Source of the DNA: a virus
Length of the DNA: 58,368 nucleotides
Reading direction: 5' to 3' (one strand)
IMG/VR virus record: IMGVR_UViG_3300046171_000264
Coordinates: 1-58,368 of that record
The notes under the pieces are model-generated. The model was given only the letters and a program-made list of their open reading frames with translations, was not told where the DNA came from and made no database searches. This document shows, one piece after another, positions 25,805-34,469 of this stretch. The translations under genes were made by a program, and so were the position numbers. The number at the start of each line of letters is the position of its first letter. The first letter of the stretch is position 1.

Positions 25805-26201
25805 TGCTCGGACCTCCAATTACACGAAATGTGCCTTGAATAGATTGCCGAATATCCTGATAAGCAGCGTTGTCCATATTGAGCTCAAAAACGAGCTCAA
25901 AACGGCCGTGATAACCGTTAATGACGGCTTCAGCTTGACTGCCATTGGTAATCCGCGTGTCTAAACGCGCAGGATTTAGTAACCGACCACTGCAGTTGTA
26001 ACTAGAGTTGTCAGCACCTGACTGCCCATTCCAAGAAGGGGCTTCAAGGTTTAAAGCTGCCAGGTATTCGACAGTCTCAGACGTTTGAATCGTGTTTCCG
26101 GTAGCTGGATCCACGCTGAGCTGGGTTCCACCGACCTCGAAAGCCAGCTGAGCATTCCCCCAAGGGGCGTAGTTGGCAATAGTGGTGGCGGAAATAGCCA
26201 T
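25797..26201 (-). CDS. Head-tail joining protein, 134 aa
   Basis: This is a beta-rich protein (GTFRVIGGPSNG at the end; VEYLAALNLEAPSWNGQSG in the middle) with no enzyme motif. It lies in the connector block between the DUF4054-like adaptor and the gp10-like gene. Function is inferred from order only. Confidence 0.6.
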   Translation of the reverse strand: MAISATTIANYAPWGNAQLAFEVGGTQLSVDPATGNTIQTSETVEYLAALNLEAPSWNGQSGADNSSYNCSGRLLNPARLDTRITNGSQAEAVINGYHGRFELVFELNMDNAAYQDIRQSIQGTFRVIGGPSNG

Positions 26202-26203
26202 AG

Positions 26204-26512
26204 CTACAGCGCGAAGCCAGATAAAGGCAATGTGTCTTTCAGCCGTTCATACTCCTGTCCATAAAGACTGGCTTTGAAACCGGTGCCGAAAGGTTGTCCT
26301 GATTGACTGCCGACCTGAAGGCCGACTTGCATCACCCGGGTGGAGAGGCTATGGGCTGCCAGATAGCTGACAGCCTCGGTGTGGACTTCGCCCCATTGAG
26401 TTTCTGGGGTGGCACGCCCCGCCTCTGCGATCGCTCCCTCGACAATGGTGAGAGTGAGCTCACCGAACTCGGGGAACCGAGCCAGGAAATCGCTTGAGGT
26501 GGGGACAGCCAT
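26204..26512 (-). CDS. DUF4054-like head-tail adaptor, 102 aa
   Basis: The sequence DFLARFPEFGELTLTIVEGA, then WGEVHTEAVSYLAAHSL, and the loop GSQSGQPFGTGFKASLYGQE match the DUF4054 adaptor pattern (helical bundle bound under the portal). The ATG shares one base with the upstream stop. This is a well supported position-plus-motif call. Confidence 0.75.
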   Translation of the reverse strand: MAVPTSSDFLARFPEFGELTLTIVEGAIAEAGRATPETQWGEVHTEAVSYLAAHSLSTRVMQVGLQVGSQSGQPFGTGFKASLYGQEYERLKDTLPLSGFAL

Positions 26513-26925
26513 CAGCCCTTGCCTTCCGAAATGGCCGCGACGCGCTTGTTAATCGCGTTGATGACGCGGATGCGTTGCTCACCTCCCTCCCAGCGGCGAA
26601 GCTGGGTGACGTCGAAGCTGTTCTCCACAAGACTCATGGCCTGAGTTACAGGCATATCGGCAAGGGAGTCCGTTTCAGCTGGGGAAGCTTCAGCAACCAC
26701 AGCTTTCTCCTCTTCCTCGACGCGGAGTGCACCGAGTTTGAGCAGGGACTTGACGTAATCGTAGTTCTTGATTTTCTCCCAAATGGCTTCGGGGAAAGCA
26801 CGATTGACTCCAGACGTGACCTTGATGTTAGATGGCTGTCCCTTCTCTTCAATGAAAGAGAAGCTAATCGTGCACTCTTTGTCCATCGGAGGACTTTCGA
26901 GTTCAGGTCGATAAACGAGAATCAT
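26512..26925 (-). CDS. Head-region protein of unknown function, 137 aa
   Basis: The first half is beta-like (MDKECTISFSFIEEKGQPSN). The second is acidic and helical, ending in a short segment SFDVTQLRRWEGGEQRIRVI. The internal ATG at codon 14 is an alternative start. It follows the major capsid gene after a 52-base gap. No family is recognised; a virion assembly role is inferred from place. Confidence 0.6.
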   Translation of the reverse strand: MILVYRPELESPPMDKECTISFSFIEEKGQPSNIKVTSGVNRAFPEAIWEKIKNYDYVKSLLKLGALRVEEEEKAVVAEASPAETDSLADMPVTQAMSLVENSFDVTQLRRWEGGEQRIRVINAINKRVAAISEGKG

Positions 26926-26977
26926 TACTACAGAGGTGAAAGAGCCAAAAAAGCAAGCATCAGCTTACCGACCTTTA

Positions 26978-27895
26978 TCAGGCCTTTTCGAGCACAAGTG
27001 CGCTCTTGGGGTAGTAGAGGGACATGCCGCCGGTGCGAGCATGAGCTGCCACGGTGAACTCAAGCTCCTGCCGCACAGGGGGGAAGAACTCGAGAGGCTG
27101 CGGAATGTGCAGCTGCAGCTTGTCGGGGCTGCGGTCGTAGCAGATGATCCGGTCCTTGGACAAGAAGCCGCCAGACTTGGAAGCCTCGAGCTCGTTGATG
27201 GGCTCGATGGCGGTGATCATCGGGTTCGTACGCAGGAAGAACTCCATCACCGTGGTGTCGGAGGTAGTGCTGCGTGGGGTTGTAGAGATGACGCGATACA
27301 CGTCGTAGGGCACCAACATCGTGTTGGGCATCTCCTTCATGTTGCTGTTCTGCACAAGACGAGTGGGAGCCTCGTTGAGCAGCTGCAGCATCTCATCGGT
27401 GGTGATGTCAGAAGTGTCGAACCAATGATCCGGCACAAGCTTGTCCACCTGATCGTTATTGAAGAAGCCCTTCATGCCTGAAGGAGCCTCGCCAAAATAG
27501 GCGATCTCTTGAACTTTTTCCTCGTAAGCACGCCGCACAGCGTTGGCGCGGCGTTGCTCGAGGTTCATACCCGGCACCATGGCGGCGGCGCGGGTTTCCT
27601 GCACGGTGTAGGCGAAAGAACCACCCAGGGAGCGGATCGGGTGCGTGACCTCCTTACGGAGCACGTCTGCCCGAGGCAGATCCTTGGCCTTGTCGCCAAT
27701 CACCTTCATCGAGCCTTGCTTGTCGAAGACGCGATAGGTGTAGGAATCAGCGCCATTGCCCACCTCGGATGAGACGGGGATGATCGCGCTGTATTTGATG
27801 TCGGCGTACTCAACCTCGAAGGTGCGAGCCAGGATGGTTTCCAGTTCGCGGGCGAGAAAGAGACCGACCTCGTCATTACGGATTTCTGAAGTCAT
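26978..27895 (-). CDS. Major capsid protein (DUF2184 type), 305 aa
   Basis: This HK97-fold shell protein fits the DUF2184 family. The N-terminus is RELETILARTFEVEYADIKY, then YRVFDKQGSMKVIGDKAKDL. The arm FAYTVQETRAAAMVPGMNLE is followed by RRAYEEKVQEIAYFG, and the C-terminal motif LELFPPVRQ-like region is ARTGGMSLYYPKSALVLEKA. Length is normal. It lies between the decoration protein and connector genes and is preceded by GGAG-type ribosome sites. Confidence 0.88.
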   Translation of the reverse strand: MTSEIRNDEVGLFLARELETILARTFEVEYADIKYSAIIPVSSEVGNGADSYTYRVFDKQGSMKVIGDKAKDLPRADVLRKEVTHPIRSLGGSFAYTVQETRAAAMVPGMNLEQRRANAVRRAYEEKVQEIAYFGEAPSGMKGFFNNDQVDKLVPDHWFDTSDITTDEMLQLLNEAPTRLVQNSNMKEMPNTMLVPYDVYRVISTTPRSTTSDTTVMEFFLRTNPMITAIEPINELEASKSGGFLSKDRIICYDRSPDKLQLHIPQPLEFFPPVRQELEFTVAAHARTGGMSLYYPKSALVLEKA

Positions 27896-27911
27896 TGGAG
27901 GGGCTCCGTGA

Positions 27912-28532
27912 TCAAGTGTCGGCGGTGAAAGTTACCCCGGGGATGTCGATCTCCAGGAGTACCAGACCTGCGCCACTGGTTTCCGACAGCCAACGAGCTC
28001 CGCCGGTCAAAGCGAAGGTCTTGTTAGCTACGGCGGTGTCAGTAAAGCGGCCTACGTAGGCGCCATCCACAGTGCCGGAATGGTCAACACCGAAGAAACG
28101 CACGGCATCACCGAGCGCGATGGCAGCGGTGCTGTACACCCAAACAACACCCTTGGACAGCACGTTGACGGTCTGAGTGTCGGGGTAGCCAACACGGGAG
28201 GAACCGTCAGCGATGATGTTGGTGGGGTTGGGGGTGTAGGCGGAAGAACCGCTGACGCCCTCGAAGGTCATGCCGTCGATGGCAAGGCCCACAACGCCAG
28301 TGCCGCTGGTGGCCAGGGCGACCGCGAACGGATCGTTCGAGGTGGGGGTGTTATCGGTGGCAACCAGGGAGCCGAAAGGAATAGCGGCACCGGACTGGTT
28401 GTAGTAGCTGCGGGACACATAAGCCTGCAGATCAGCGAGCATGCCTTCGTGACCAGCGGTCAGTTCGAGCGGATAGCTGCCTTGTGCACCAGAAGGACTG
28501 GTGACAGTGGTAGGGGTGAAAGTTACGGCCAT
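27912..28532 (-). CDS. Capsid decoration/cement-like protein, 206 aa
   Basis: This small beta-rich protein (AIPFGSLVATDN, then LATSGTGVVGLAIDGMTFEG and SRVGYPDTQTVNVLSKGVVW) resembles structural cement proteins that stabilise capsids. Position between the protease/scaffold gene and the major capsid gene is the usual one. No catalytic residues are apparent. Confidence 0.72.
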   Translation of the reverse strand: MAVTFTPTTVTSPSGAQGSYPLELTAGHEGMLADLQAYVSRSYYNQSGAAIPFGSLVATDNTPTSNDPFAVALATSGTGVVGLAIDGMTFEGVSGSSAYTPNPTNIIADGSSRVGYPDTQTVNVLSKGVVWVYSTAAIALGDAVRFFGVDHSGTVDGAYVGRFTDTAVANKTFALTGGARWLSETSGAGLVLLEIDIPGVTFTADT

Positions 28533-28544
28533 TGAAGGGACTCC

Positions 28545-29810
28545 TTACTTGGTGGCGGTGAGGGGACGTTTCCAAGCCTCAACCTGCTTGGCCCGGTAGG
28601 CAGAAACAGGGTCGGCGGCACCGCGACCGGCACCTTTCAGTGCGTTACGAAGAACGTTGGTGCTGTCTTCGCGGTCAGCGGAGTCCTGATTGATGGTTTC
28701 GCTCTCGGAGTCCTCTTCCTCTTCGTCGTGTTCCTCTGCGGAATCAACGTGAGCAGCGAGGATGCCTTCGACCACGCCTTGGATGTAGGCGGGCTCGGCG
28801 TCTTCGCGAGGTGCGGAACCGGTCAGGTTCTCGTAAGCCTGGGTGTAGAGCGTGGCGTCGTCGATGCCGTCGAACGTGAAGTCCTCGGCAAAAGCGGGAG
28901 CCAGACGCTGCAGGGTATCCAGGCGCGCCGCGACGAGCTGGTCGAGCTCGGCGGTATCGATGCGCGGGGTGTCGGAAGACGCGAGCTCTTCTTCAAGAGC
29001 GTCGGCACGACCTTCGGCGGCTTCTTTTTCGAGAGCCAGGGAATCGAAGTCGGCCTGCAGAGAATCAAGCTTGTTGGAAAGCTCATCGCGCTCGGTGGCG
29101 AAAGCCTCCAGCTGGCGCCCCATGTCCCGGGAGTAGGACTGGACCGCACTAGCTGTTTCTGCGGGCAAATCGATCTCCAGGCCGTCGAGTTTGACGGTTG
29201 CCATAACGGGAGATGCAGTTGAACTGGACTGGGGCGCCATTTCTTGCTCGGTGGGGTTGGCTACAGCATCAGCTGCATCCATACGATCAAGCAAGAGTCG
29301 AACCTCCGGGCCAGCCCGGCCGCGGGGGACGATGGCGATGTGGTTCACACGGATGTTGCGCTGAACGCCGGCATACTCTTCGCCCTCAGGGGTAACCCCG
29401 GGGGTCGGGTCGAAATCGACCTTGTAACCGGCAGATACCTGGCTGGCATCCTTTCTCTTGATCTTTTCAATTGCTTCGTCGTCTGTGACAAGGAGCGCAA
29501 CTTCTACAAAACCATCGTTGTACCTAACTTGACTACCGGAATAGCCAACTTGGAACTTCTTAGTGTTTAGAGAATCGAGAAGAACAGGAGGGTGACCCCA
29601 CGTTGCGGGTTTCATCCCGAACGTAGATAAAGAATCCGGGTTACTGACCTCTTCAGGAGGTCGGTACTCGCGGACCTGGGAACCATCAGCACGACGATAG
29701 AGTTGTGTACCTACACGGGCGGCGCGGGACCACACTCGGAGATAACCCTCCGGTGTGATCTCGCTTCCCGTTATGGGCGCAAAATCGTATCGGGTTACTG
29801 ATGTTTCCAT
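28545..29810 (-). CDS. DUF2213 prohead protease fused to scaffold, 421 aa
   Basis: The N-terminal 200 residues carry the DUF2213 pattern: TPEGYLRVWSRAARVGTQLY, then WGHPPVLL, KKFQVGYSGSQVRYNDGFVE, SAGYKVDF and VNHIAIVPRGRAG. These proteins are phage maturation proteases. From about residue 215 the chain becomes an acidic coiled coil (ATERDELSNKLDSLQADFDS and following) that would act as the scaffold. A fused protease-scaffold is common in siphophages. Confidence 0.85.
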   Translation of the reverse strand: METSVTRYDFAPITGSEITPEGYLRVWSRAARVGTQLYRRADGSQVREYRPPEEVSNPDSLSTFGMKPATWGHPPVLLDSLNTKKFQVGYSGSQVRYNDGFVEVALLVTDDEAIEKIKRKDASQVSAGYKVDFDPTPGVTPEGEEYAGVQRNIRVNHIAIVPRGRAGPEVRLLLDRMDAADAVANPTEQEMAPQSSSTASPVMATVKLDGLEIDLPAETASAVQSYSRDMGRQLEAFATERDELSNKLDSLQADFDSLALEKEAAEGRADALEEELASSDTPRIDTAELDQLVAARLDTLQRLAPAFAEDFTFDGIDDATLYTQAYENLTGSAPREDAEPAYIQGVVEGILAAHVDSAEEHDEEEEDSESETINQDSADREDSTNVLRNALKGAGRGAADPVSAYRAKQVEAWKRPLTATK

Positions 29811-29839
29811 GCGTTAAATCTTACCTGTTACTGTGAAAT

Positions 29840-30088
29840 TTGGTAGCTTTATACGAAGAACGGCTACCGCAGTTGGCAATTCACAGACAGTTGACGCTGT
29901 GCCGGCGCATCCGCGCATTGCGTGAGTACCGAGGGTTTACTCAGTTAAGAGTGGCTGGGGAATTGGGAATAAGTCAAGCGGCTTATTCGCGGTTTGAAAA
30001 AGGAGAAGTGGAAATATCAGTAATGAAGCTCATAGCTTTATGTGAAATTTACGATATTACTTTTCAATCACTGCTAAGAGACATCTAG
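29840..30088 (+). CDS. XRE-family HTH regulator, 82 aa
   Basis: This is a Cro/CI-type helix-turn-helix: LREYRGFTQLRVAGELGISQ then AAYSRFEKGEVEIS. The start is uncertain (TTG 29840 is the first possible). It lies on the plus strand inside the minus-strand structural block, divergent from the protease/scaffold gene with only 29 bases between. It overlaps the 3' end of the convergent structural gene. The location suggests control of the adjacent head gene promoter. Confidence 0.8.
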   Translation: MVALYEERLPQLAIHRQLTLCRRIRALREYRGFTQLRVAGELGISQAAYSRFEKGEVEISVMKLIALCEIYDITFQSLLRDI

Positions 30089-31353
30089 ATTACTTCTACC
30101 CAAGAAGTATCTAAGAACAGTTTTCCGCCGTCATTAGTAGGTGTAGCGGCAATAAGGAAAACGTCACTGACACCAGCTATGGTTCGCCCGAGTTGAAAAT
30201 TAAAATTATTAATGTCACCTAAGTCAAGTTTAGTCGCGCTAGTTAAATAACCGCTAATAAGCTCATCACCTCCTAAGTAGCTTGTTATGCCTGTGTTGTA
30301 TTGCACTAAATTAGCGGGGTGCGTGCTCCATGAGCCGCCAGTAATCGATGTGGGATTCAAAATTAGATGAAACTCCACAATATCGAGCTTGTTATTGGTG
30401 GTTTGCTCTACTGCTGCACTAATACTAGCTGGAATTACAACACTATCAATGCGTGCGCTATTGAGGCGTAAAGCAATAATAGGATAAGTAGTGCCTGCAG
30501 TTGTAAGGGTGACTGGTGTAGACCCAGTGGATACGCTGCGCTGCCGCGAAAAACCTTGATAACCGCCCTCGGATGCAACGGTGTTGCAAATTTGTTTGGC
30601 AGTCGCTTCTGTAGTGAGGACTCCGGTGTTCTCTATTTCCTGTCTCAACGGTAAGACAGCGGTGGTCATATAGGTAGTGCTGTTGATATTGTCGCTGTGA
30701 AATGTGTGCGCCAGGTTAAAGCGCCCCTCCACGATGAAGCCGCAACGAACATCACCGACACCTAACCATTCGAGATCGAACCAAACAATTTGAGCTGTAG
30801 CCAGGTCTAAATCGCGCCCCGATAAACCTGTCCCATCAAACGTATCGAAGTTCCAGTTACTTTGAGCGATACGGGTATTCACCACACTGCCACTGACAGA
30901 GCTGCGAAGAACAAAGTAAACGGTGTCTCCGTCTTGCTCGAGATATACGCCGTTCTCGGTGCCGAAATATCCGATGCGCTGTCGAAGGTTTGTTTGGGCA
31001 GTTGCGCAAACAAAGGAAGACATAGCGAGTAGCGACTTACCGGGCTGGTAAGGAAACACACGCCTGGTCTCGCGATAGACGTAGGCCCCGGACGTAACCG
31101 GCACTGTTAAATTTACGCAGCTTTCATTAGCGACGTAAGTAGTTGAACCGCCTGCATTGACTGCGGTGTCCCACTTATCATTTTCTTGATACCTGTGTTG
31201 GCTATCAAACAGAGTAAAGGGCGCACTGATACGTAAACGACCAAAAGCATCTCCGTCCGTACCGGTGCCGCCTTGTACGGATAACGGGTGCTCAGCATCA
31301 TTGCGCACCCAAACGAGCGCGTAGCGGTCATTGTCAATAATGCGTTGGCCCAT
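30085..31353 (-). CDS. Virion structural protein, 422 aa
   Basis: The motif FGRLRISAPFTLFDSQHRYQ with YQENDKWDT is a signature that I recognise from structural proteins of many cyanophages and other environmental phages. The remainder is beta-rich (NNFNFQLGRTIAGVSDVFLI near the end). It probably decorates the head or collar. Its stop overlaps the convergent regulator gene by four bases. Confidence 0.72.
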   Translation of the reverse strand: MGQRIIDNDRYALVWVRNDAEHPLSVQGGTGTDGDAFGRLRISAPFTLFDSQHRYQENDKWDTAVNAGGSTTYVANESCVNLTVPVTSGAYVYRETRRVFPYQPGKSLLAMSSFVCATAQTNLRQRIGYFGTENGVYLEQDGDTVYFVLRSSVSGSVVNTRIAQSNWNFDTFDGTGLSGRDLDLATAQIVWFDLEWLGVGDVRCGFIVEGRFNLAHTFHSDNINSTTYMTTAVLPLRQEIENTGVLTTEATAKQICNTVASEGGYQGFSRQRSVSTGSTPVTLTTAGTTYPIIALRLNSARIDSVVIPASISAAVEQTTNNKLDIVEFHLILNPTSITGGSWSTHPANLVQYNTGITSYLGGDELISGYLTSATKLDLGDINNFNFQLGRTIAGVSDVFLIAATPTNDGGKLFLDTSWVEVI

Positions 31354-31356
31354 TAG

Positions 31357-32211
31357 TCAATCCTCATCGCGGCGGCTGGTCTTCCCCGAGCACTTCCATT
31401 TCGTCCTCGAGAGGCAGAGCGGTGTATTGCGGTCCTTGCCAGCGCAGTTTTTGTTGTGGGACTTCATATCGCCAAAGCTGCGGGCGCAGTAGCGGTCACC
31501 TTTGGCAGTGCCTGGGGCGATCTTGTACCCCTTGGCACCGTAGCGGACAGTACGAGTGCGGCCGGTCGTGGGGTTGCGGACCTTCTTGCTGTATTTCTTG
31601 CCGTCTTTAGTGTCACGGCGCGTCGGGAGCTGCAGCTGGACCGGCGCGTAATATTGAATGAGGCTGTCACGGCGCGGCTTACGGTAGCCAGGTTCATAGC
31701 GGCGGCGGAGTTTCTCCACGGTGAGTCGGTGAGAACGCACGCCACTGCGGAGGGAGGCGCGCCCGGCTTTGCCTGCGGCATACATGGCCTGACCAACAGC
31801 CATGCCGCGTTCGATCTCAGATTGAGCTGCCCTGCGCATGGCCTTCTCAGCTTTCACATTGGCGGAGCGCGCGGCCCGGCCAAGGCGCTCGGTCTTGGAA
31901 AGAGGTCTGATCTGCTCAAAAGCACCAAGGGTCAGCCGCATCGAGGGTTTCCGAGCTGTAGCCCGGTGCACAACCTCTGTTACGTCGCGCTGCGCCGCCC
32001 GTCGCATCGTTGTGGGACTGGTGAGAATTGCTTTGCGACTGCCTTTGTGTAGAAGGGCCGCGCCCACAACGCCGGCAGTCAGCCCGACTGCAGCAGCTTG
32101 GCCTCCCGAGCCCGCTCCTGTTTTGCGGCATGTCTTGGCAGGGGCGATGTGGCTCTGCCCGCAGGGGCGGCCCTTGCTATCAGCACGGAGTAAGGCTGAA
32201 GTAATAGTCAT
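31357..32211 (-). CDS. Basic virion protein with PCG-SHI-CRK module, 284 aa
   Basis: The protein starts with a cysteine module (GRPCGQSHIAPAKTCRKTG), then a Gly/Ala hydrophobic segment (AAAVGLTAGVVGAALL), a long Arg/Ala-rich helical region, and a C-terminal Cys-containing domain (GDRYCARSFGDMKSHNKNC, then CLSRTKWKCSG). The same N-terminal module occurs inside the 1161-residue neighbour. Charge and position suggest a DNA-associated or ejected head protein. No enzyme motif is recognised. Confidence 0.65.
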   Translation of the reverse strand: MTITSALLRADSKGRPCGQSHIAPAKTCRKTGAGSGGQAAAVGLTAGVVGAALLHKGSRKAILTSPTTMRRAAQRDVTEVVHRATARKPSMRLTLGAFEQIRPLSKTERLGRAARSANVKAEKAMRRAAQSEIERGMAVGQAMYAAGKAGRASLRSGVRSHRLTVEKLRRRYEPGYRKPRRDSLIQYYAPVQLQLPTRRDTKDGKKYSKKVRNPTTGRTRTVRYGAKGYKIAPGTAKGDRYCARSFGDMKSHNKNCAGKDRNTPLCLSRTKWKCSGKTSRRDED

Positions 32212-32221
32212 GGTGAAAGTG

Positions 32222-32662
32222 CTACTGGTGAAAGCCCACTGCCCAAGTGTCGGCCTTGGAGCTCACCATCACCGGGGCGCCGCTGCGCTCCTTGCGAGGG
32301 TCTTCGCGCCGCTTGCGGGAGACCAGGCGGCGGCGTTCAGCGGGGGAAAGCGACATGGCCTTGGCGGCTGGTAGGCATTTAGGCTTACCTTCACCCTTGG
32401 AGCGGTCACCGCAGGGGCCGAGGATCCGGCCGCTGCTGCTCATGCGGACCCATTTCTCCTTGAACCACTTGTCCAGACCGTCATTGCGGAACTTGCCGCC
32501 GCGCTTTTTGTACTCGCGCACCATCCAGGCGTTGGCGTACGCACTCGGGTAGATCTTGAACTTGCGCTTGGCCGCGGCTTTTACCGCGGCGTGGAGCTCT
32601 TTGTTGACGAAGATGGTTTTGCCGGTTGCATCACTGTGAAGTGAGGCAGGAGTCAGAGTCAT
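32222..32662 (-). CDS. DUF5872-like protein, 146 aa
   Basis: The pattern YPSAYANAWMVREYKKRGGK, then LDKWFKEKWVRMSSSG and GPCGDRSKGEGKPKCLPAAK, matches the DUF5872 family. That family occurs in phages and giant viruses. It is basic and has a conserved Cys pair. The role is unknown; a packaged nucleic-acid-binding protein is plausible from composition. Its stop lies 10 bases before the next start. Confidence 0.72.
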   Translation of the reverse strand: MTLTPASLHSDATGKTIFVNKELHAAVKAAAKRKFKIYPSAYANAWMVREYKKRGGKFRNDGLDKWFKEKWVRMSSSGRILGPCGDRSKGEGKPKCLPAAKAMSLSPAERRRLVSRKRREDPRKERSGAPVMVSSKADTWAVGFHQ

Positions 32663-33555
32663 GGTTCAAAACCCTCAGCCCAGATGGAGTCACGACGAGA
32701 GGGACGGATGGCAGAAGGTTTACGGAAAGCGCGTTCCAGAGACCTACGACGACGACGAGTTTGCAGCGCTGTGCGACCCCTACGCAGTCCGCTGGCTATT
32801 TCACCAGTCTTAGCTTCGCGAAGCATTGTGGCTGCACCAACAGACAGTGCCGCGTTGGCAAGTATTTGTTTGCTTTCTTTCTTAAGGCCCATACCACGTG
32901 CCCCGGCTGCAGTTAATGCCTGCCCAGCTCCTGCAATTTGGAAAGCACGGGCTGCTCCAGCAGTATCACCACTGAGTGATTTACCTAGTCCGACGCCAGT
33001 GGCACCAGCTTGAAGGGCTAGCCCCCCGAGAACAGCACCGCTTGACGCTGCTTGTCTCAGTCCCGATTTGGGCTTCTTAGGCCTGACTTTGGTAGCAGGG
33101 CCTTTAGTACACTTTTCACCCTCGGAAATGGCACCTTTACCGCACTTCAGGTCGTTGCGAGCTTCAGCGACGTCCAACCGAGCTCGGATGTAGGTCGCGC
33201 CGCGGTCCTGGATACCCATCTCACAGGCGGTCAGGTATTCCTGCGGAGTGAGGGAGTCGCTGCGCTTACGCATAGATCCGCAGCTGCCGTCGCACTTGCG
33301 GCCTTTTTTCTTACCGCAGCCGCACTCGGCATCCATGGGCTTCTTGCCATACATGTCGCCATCCATGGGCTTCTTCATGCCGTAGCCGTCGGCGGCCGGT
33401 TTGCGCCGCTTACGAGAGTGGCCGGGCTTCATGCCCATGTCCATCTCCTCTTCCTCAGTAGGCTTATTACCGCGGGAGCGTTTGGCCATCGCCATGCCCT
33501 CGCGGATGCCCTTCTCGTAGGCTTTTGGCTTGGAGCGGCGGGCGGCGGCAGGCAT
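32659..33555 (-). CDS. Lys/Cys-rich virion protein with KCGKGAIS module, 298 aa
   Basis: The N-terminal 100 residues are extremely basic, with a Cys cluster (DAECGCGKKKGRKCDGSCGS) that could bind metal. A domain around SLTPQEYLTACEMGIQDRGA follows, then the module DLKCGKGAISEGEKCTKGPA with a Lys/Pro linker and a long Gly/Ala hydrophobic stretch. The end is Arg-rich. The KCGKGAIS module recurs in the 1161-residue protein encoded upstream. It overlaps the DUF5872-like gene start by four bases. Function is unknown. Confidence 0.65.
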   Translation of the reverse strand: MPAAARRSKPKAYEKGIREGMAMAKRSRGNKPTEEEEMDMGMKPGHSRKRRKPAADGYGMKKPMDGDMYGKKPMDAECGCGKKKGRKCDGSCGSMRKRSDSLTPQEYLTACEMGIQDRGATYIRARLDVAEARNDLKCGKGAISEGEKCTKGPATKVRPKKPKSGLRQAASSGAVLGGLALQAGATGVGLGKSLSGDTAGAARAFQIAGAGQALTAAGARGMGLKKESKQILANAALSVGAATMLREAKTGEIASGLRRGRTALQTRRRRRSLERAFRKPSAIRPSRRDSIWAEGFEP

Positions 33556-33599
33556 GCTAACGGCCTTTACATGGGCTTTTCCAGGATAGCTACTTTGTG

Positions 33600-34469
33600 T
33601 TATTGCGTATCAAAAGGTTGCGGGGCTAACTGCTCAAATACTGCAGCTCTGTTGAGATCAGCGGGGCCTACAGTTGCCACTTTCGTCACTTCTTCACGGT
33701 GGCGCCGAGGTAACGCAGCGTAGGTGTCATCAATTGCTGCGATCTCGGGATCCCAGGGAGCTAGATAACATCGACACCTCGGATGGCAAGGAGCTTTTGC
33801 AATGACACGCTTGTAGATACGACCAGCGCGGGCATTACAGATAGGACACGTACGGTCATCACTGGTGGCGTACCACATCACTAAGTCAATTCCATTCACT
33901 GCGTAATACTGACTGCTGGCGCTGTTGTAAGCACGCAGTGATTCTGTGCGGGCAATAACATCAGCGCGAGATTTGACTACACCAAGCCGAAGACGCAGAT
34001 CCTTTGTAATAGCATCCGTAGGACGACCTTCTGCCACACCTTGTGCAACGAGTTCGGTGGCAGTCTCTGCGAAGGTCTGACCGTGACGCCGGAGGTATCC
34101 CTTTGACTGGGCCGCGGCGGCGACGGTTGCTTCGATAGGGATCGAGACGTCGATGCGCCGGCGAGAGGGAGTGAGCTCACGCATGGAGTCGCTCGCCACG
34201 CCGATGCCCTTCTGGTGGGAGCTACGGAGCAGGCCACGTAGAACTCGGTCGTAGGCGTCCGTACGCTGCGGGTTGAACGCAGGCACAAGCTGGCGAAACT
34301 CTTGCAGCAGAGCCACATTGCGATCCGCGGCAGGCTTGCCACTGCGAATCTGGATGCGGGTGCGGCGGATTAAACGGTTGAAGCTGCGGTCGAGAATACG
34401 ATTGAGCTGAGTGACTGTGACGTCCTCGGAGCGGCGGAGGGCGGCGTTGTAGCGCTCAAAGAGTTGCAT
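33600..34469 (-). CDS. SPP1 gp7-like minor head protein, 289 aa
   Basis: This is a head morphogenesis protein bound to the portal and probably ejected with DNA. The diagnostic C-terminal part is SRADVIARTESLRAYNSASS, then a zinc-binding set: DDRTCPICNARAG followed by APCHPRCRCYLAPW. The N-terminal half is helical. Its start shares one base with the stop of the upstream kinase-bearing gene, so the two are co-translated. Confidence 0.86.
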   Translation of the reverse strand: MQLFERYNAALRRSEDVTVTQLNRILDRSFNRLIRRTRIQIRSGKPAADRNVALLQEFRQLVPAFNPQRTDAYDRVLRGLLRSSHQKGIGVASDSMRELTPSRRRIDVSIPIEATVAAAAQSKGYLRRHGQTFAETATELVAQGVAEGRPTDAITKDLRLRLGVVKSRADVIARTESLRAYNSASSQYYAVNGIDLVMWYATSDDRTCPICNARAGRIYKRVIAKAPCHPRCRCYLAPWDPEIAAIDDTYAALPRRHREEVTKVATVGPADLNRAAVFEQLAPQPFDTQ

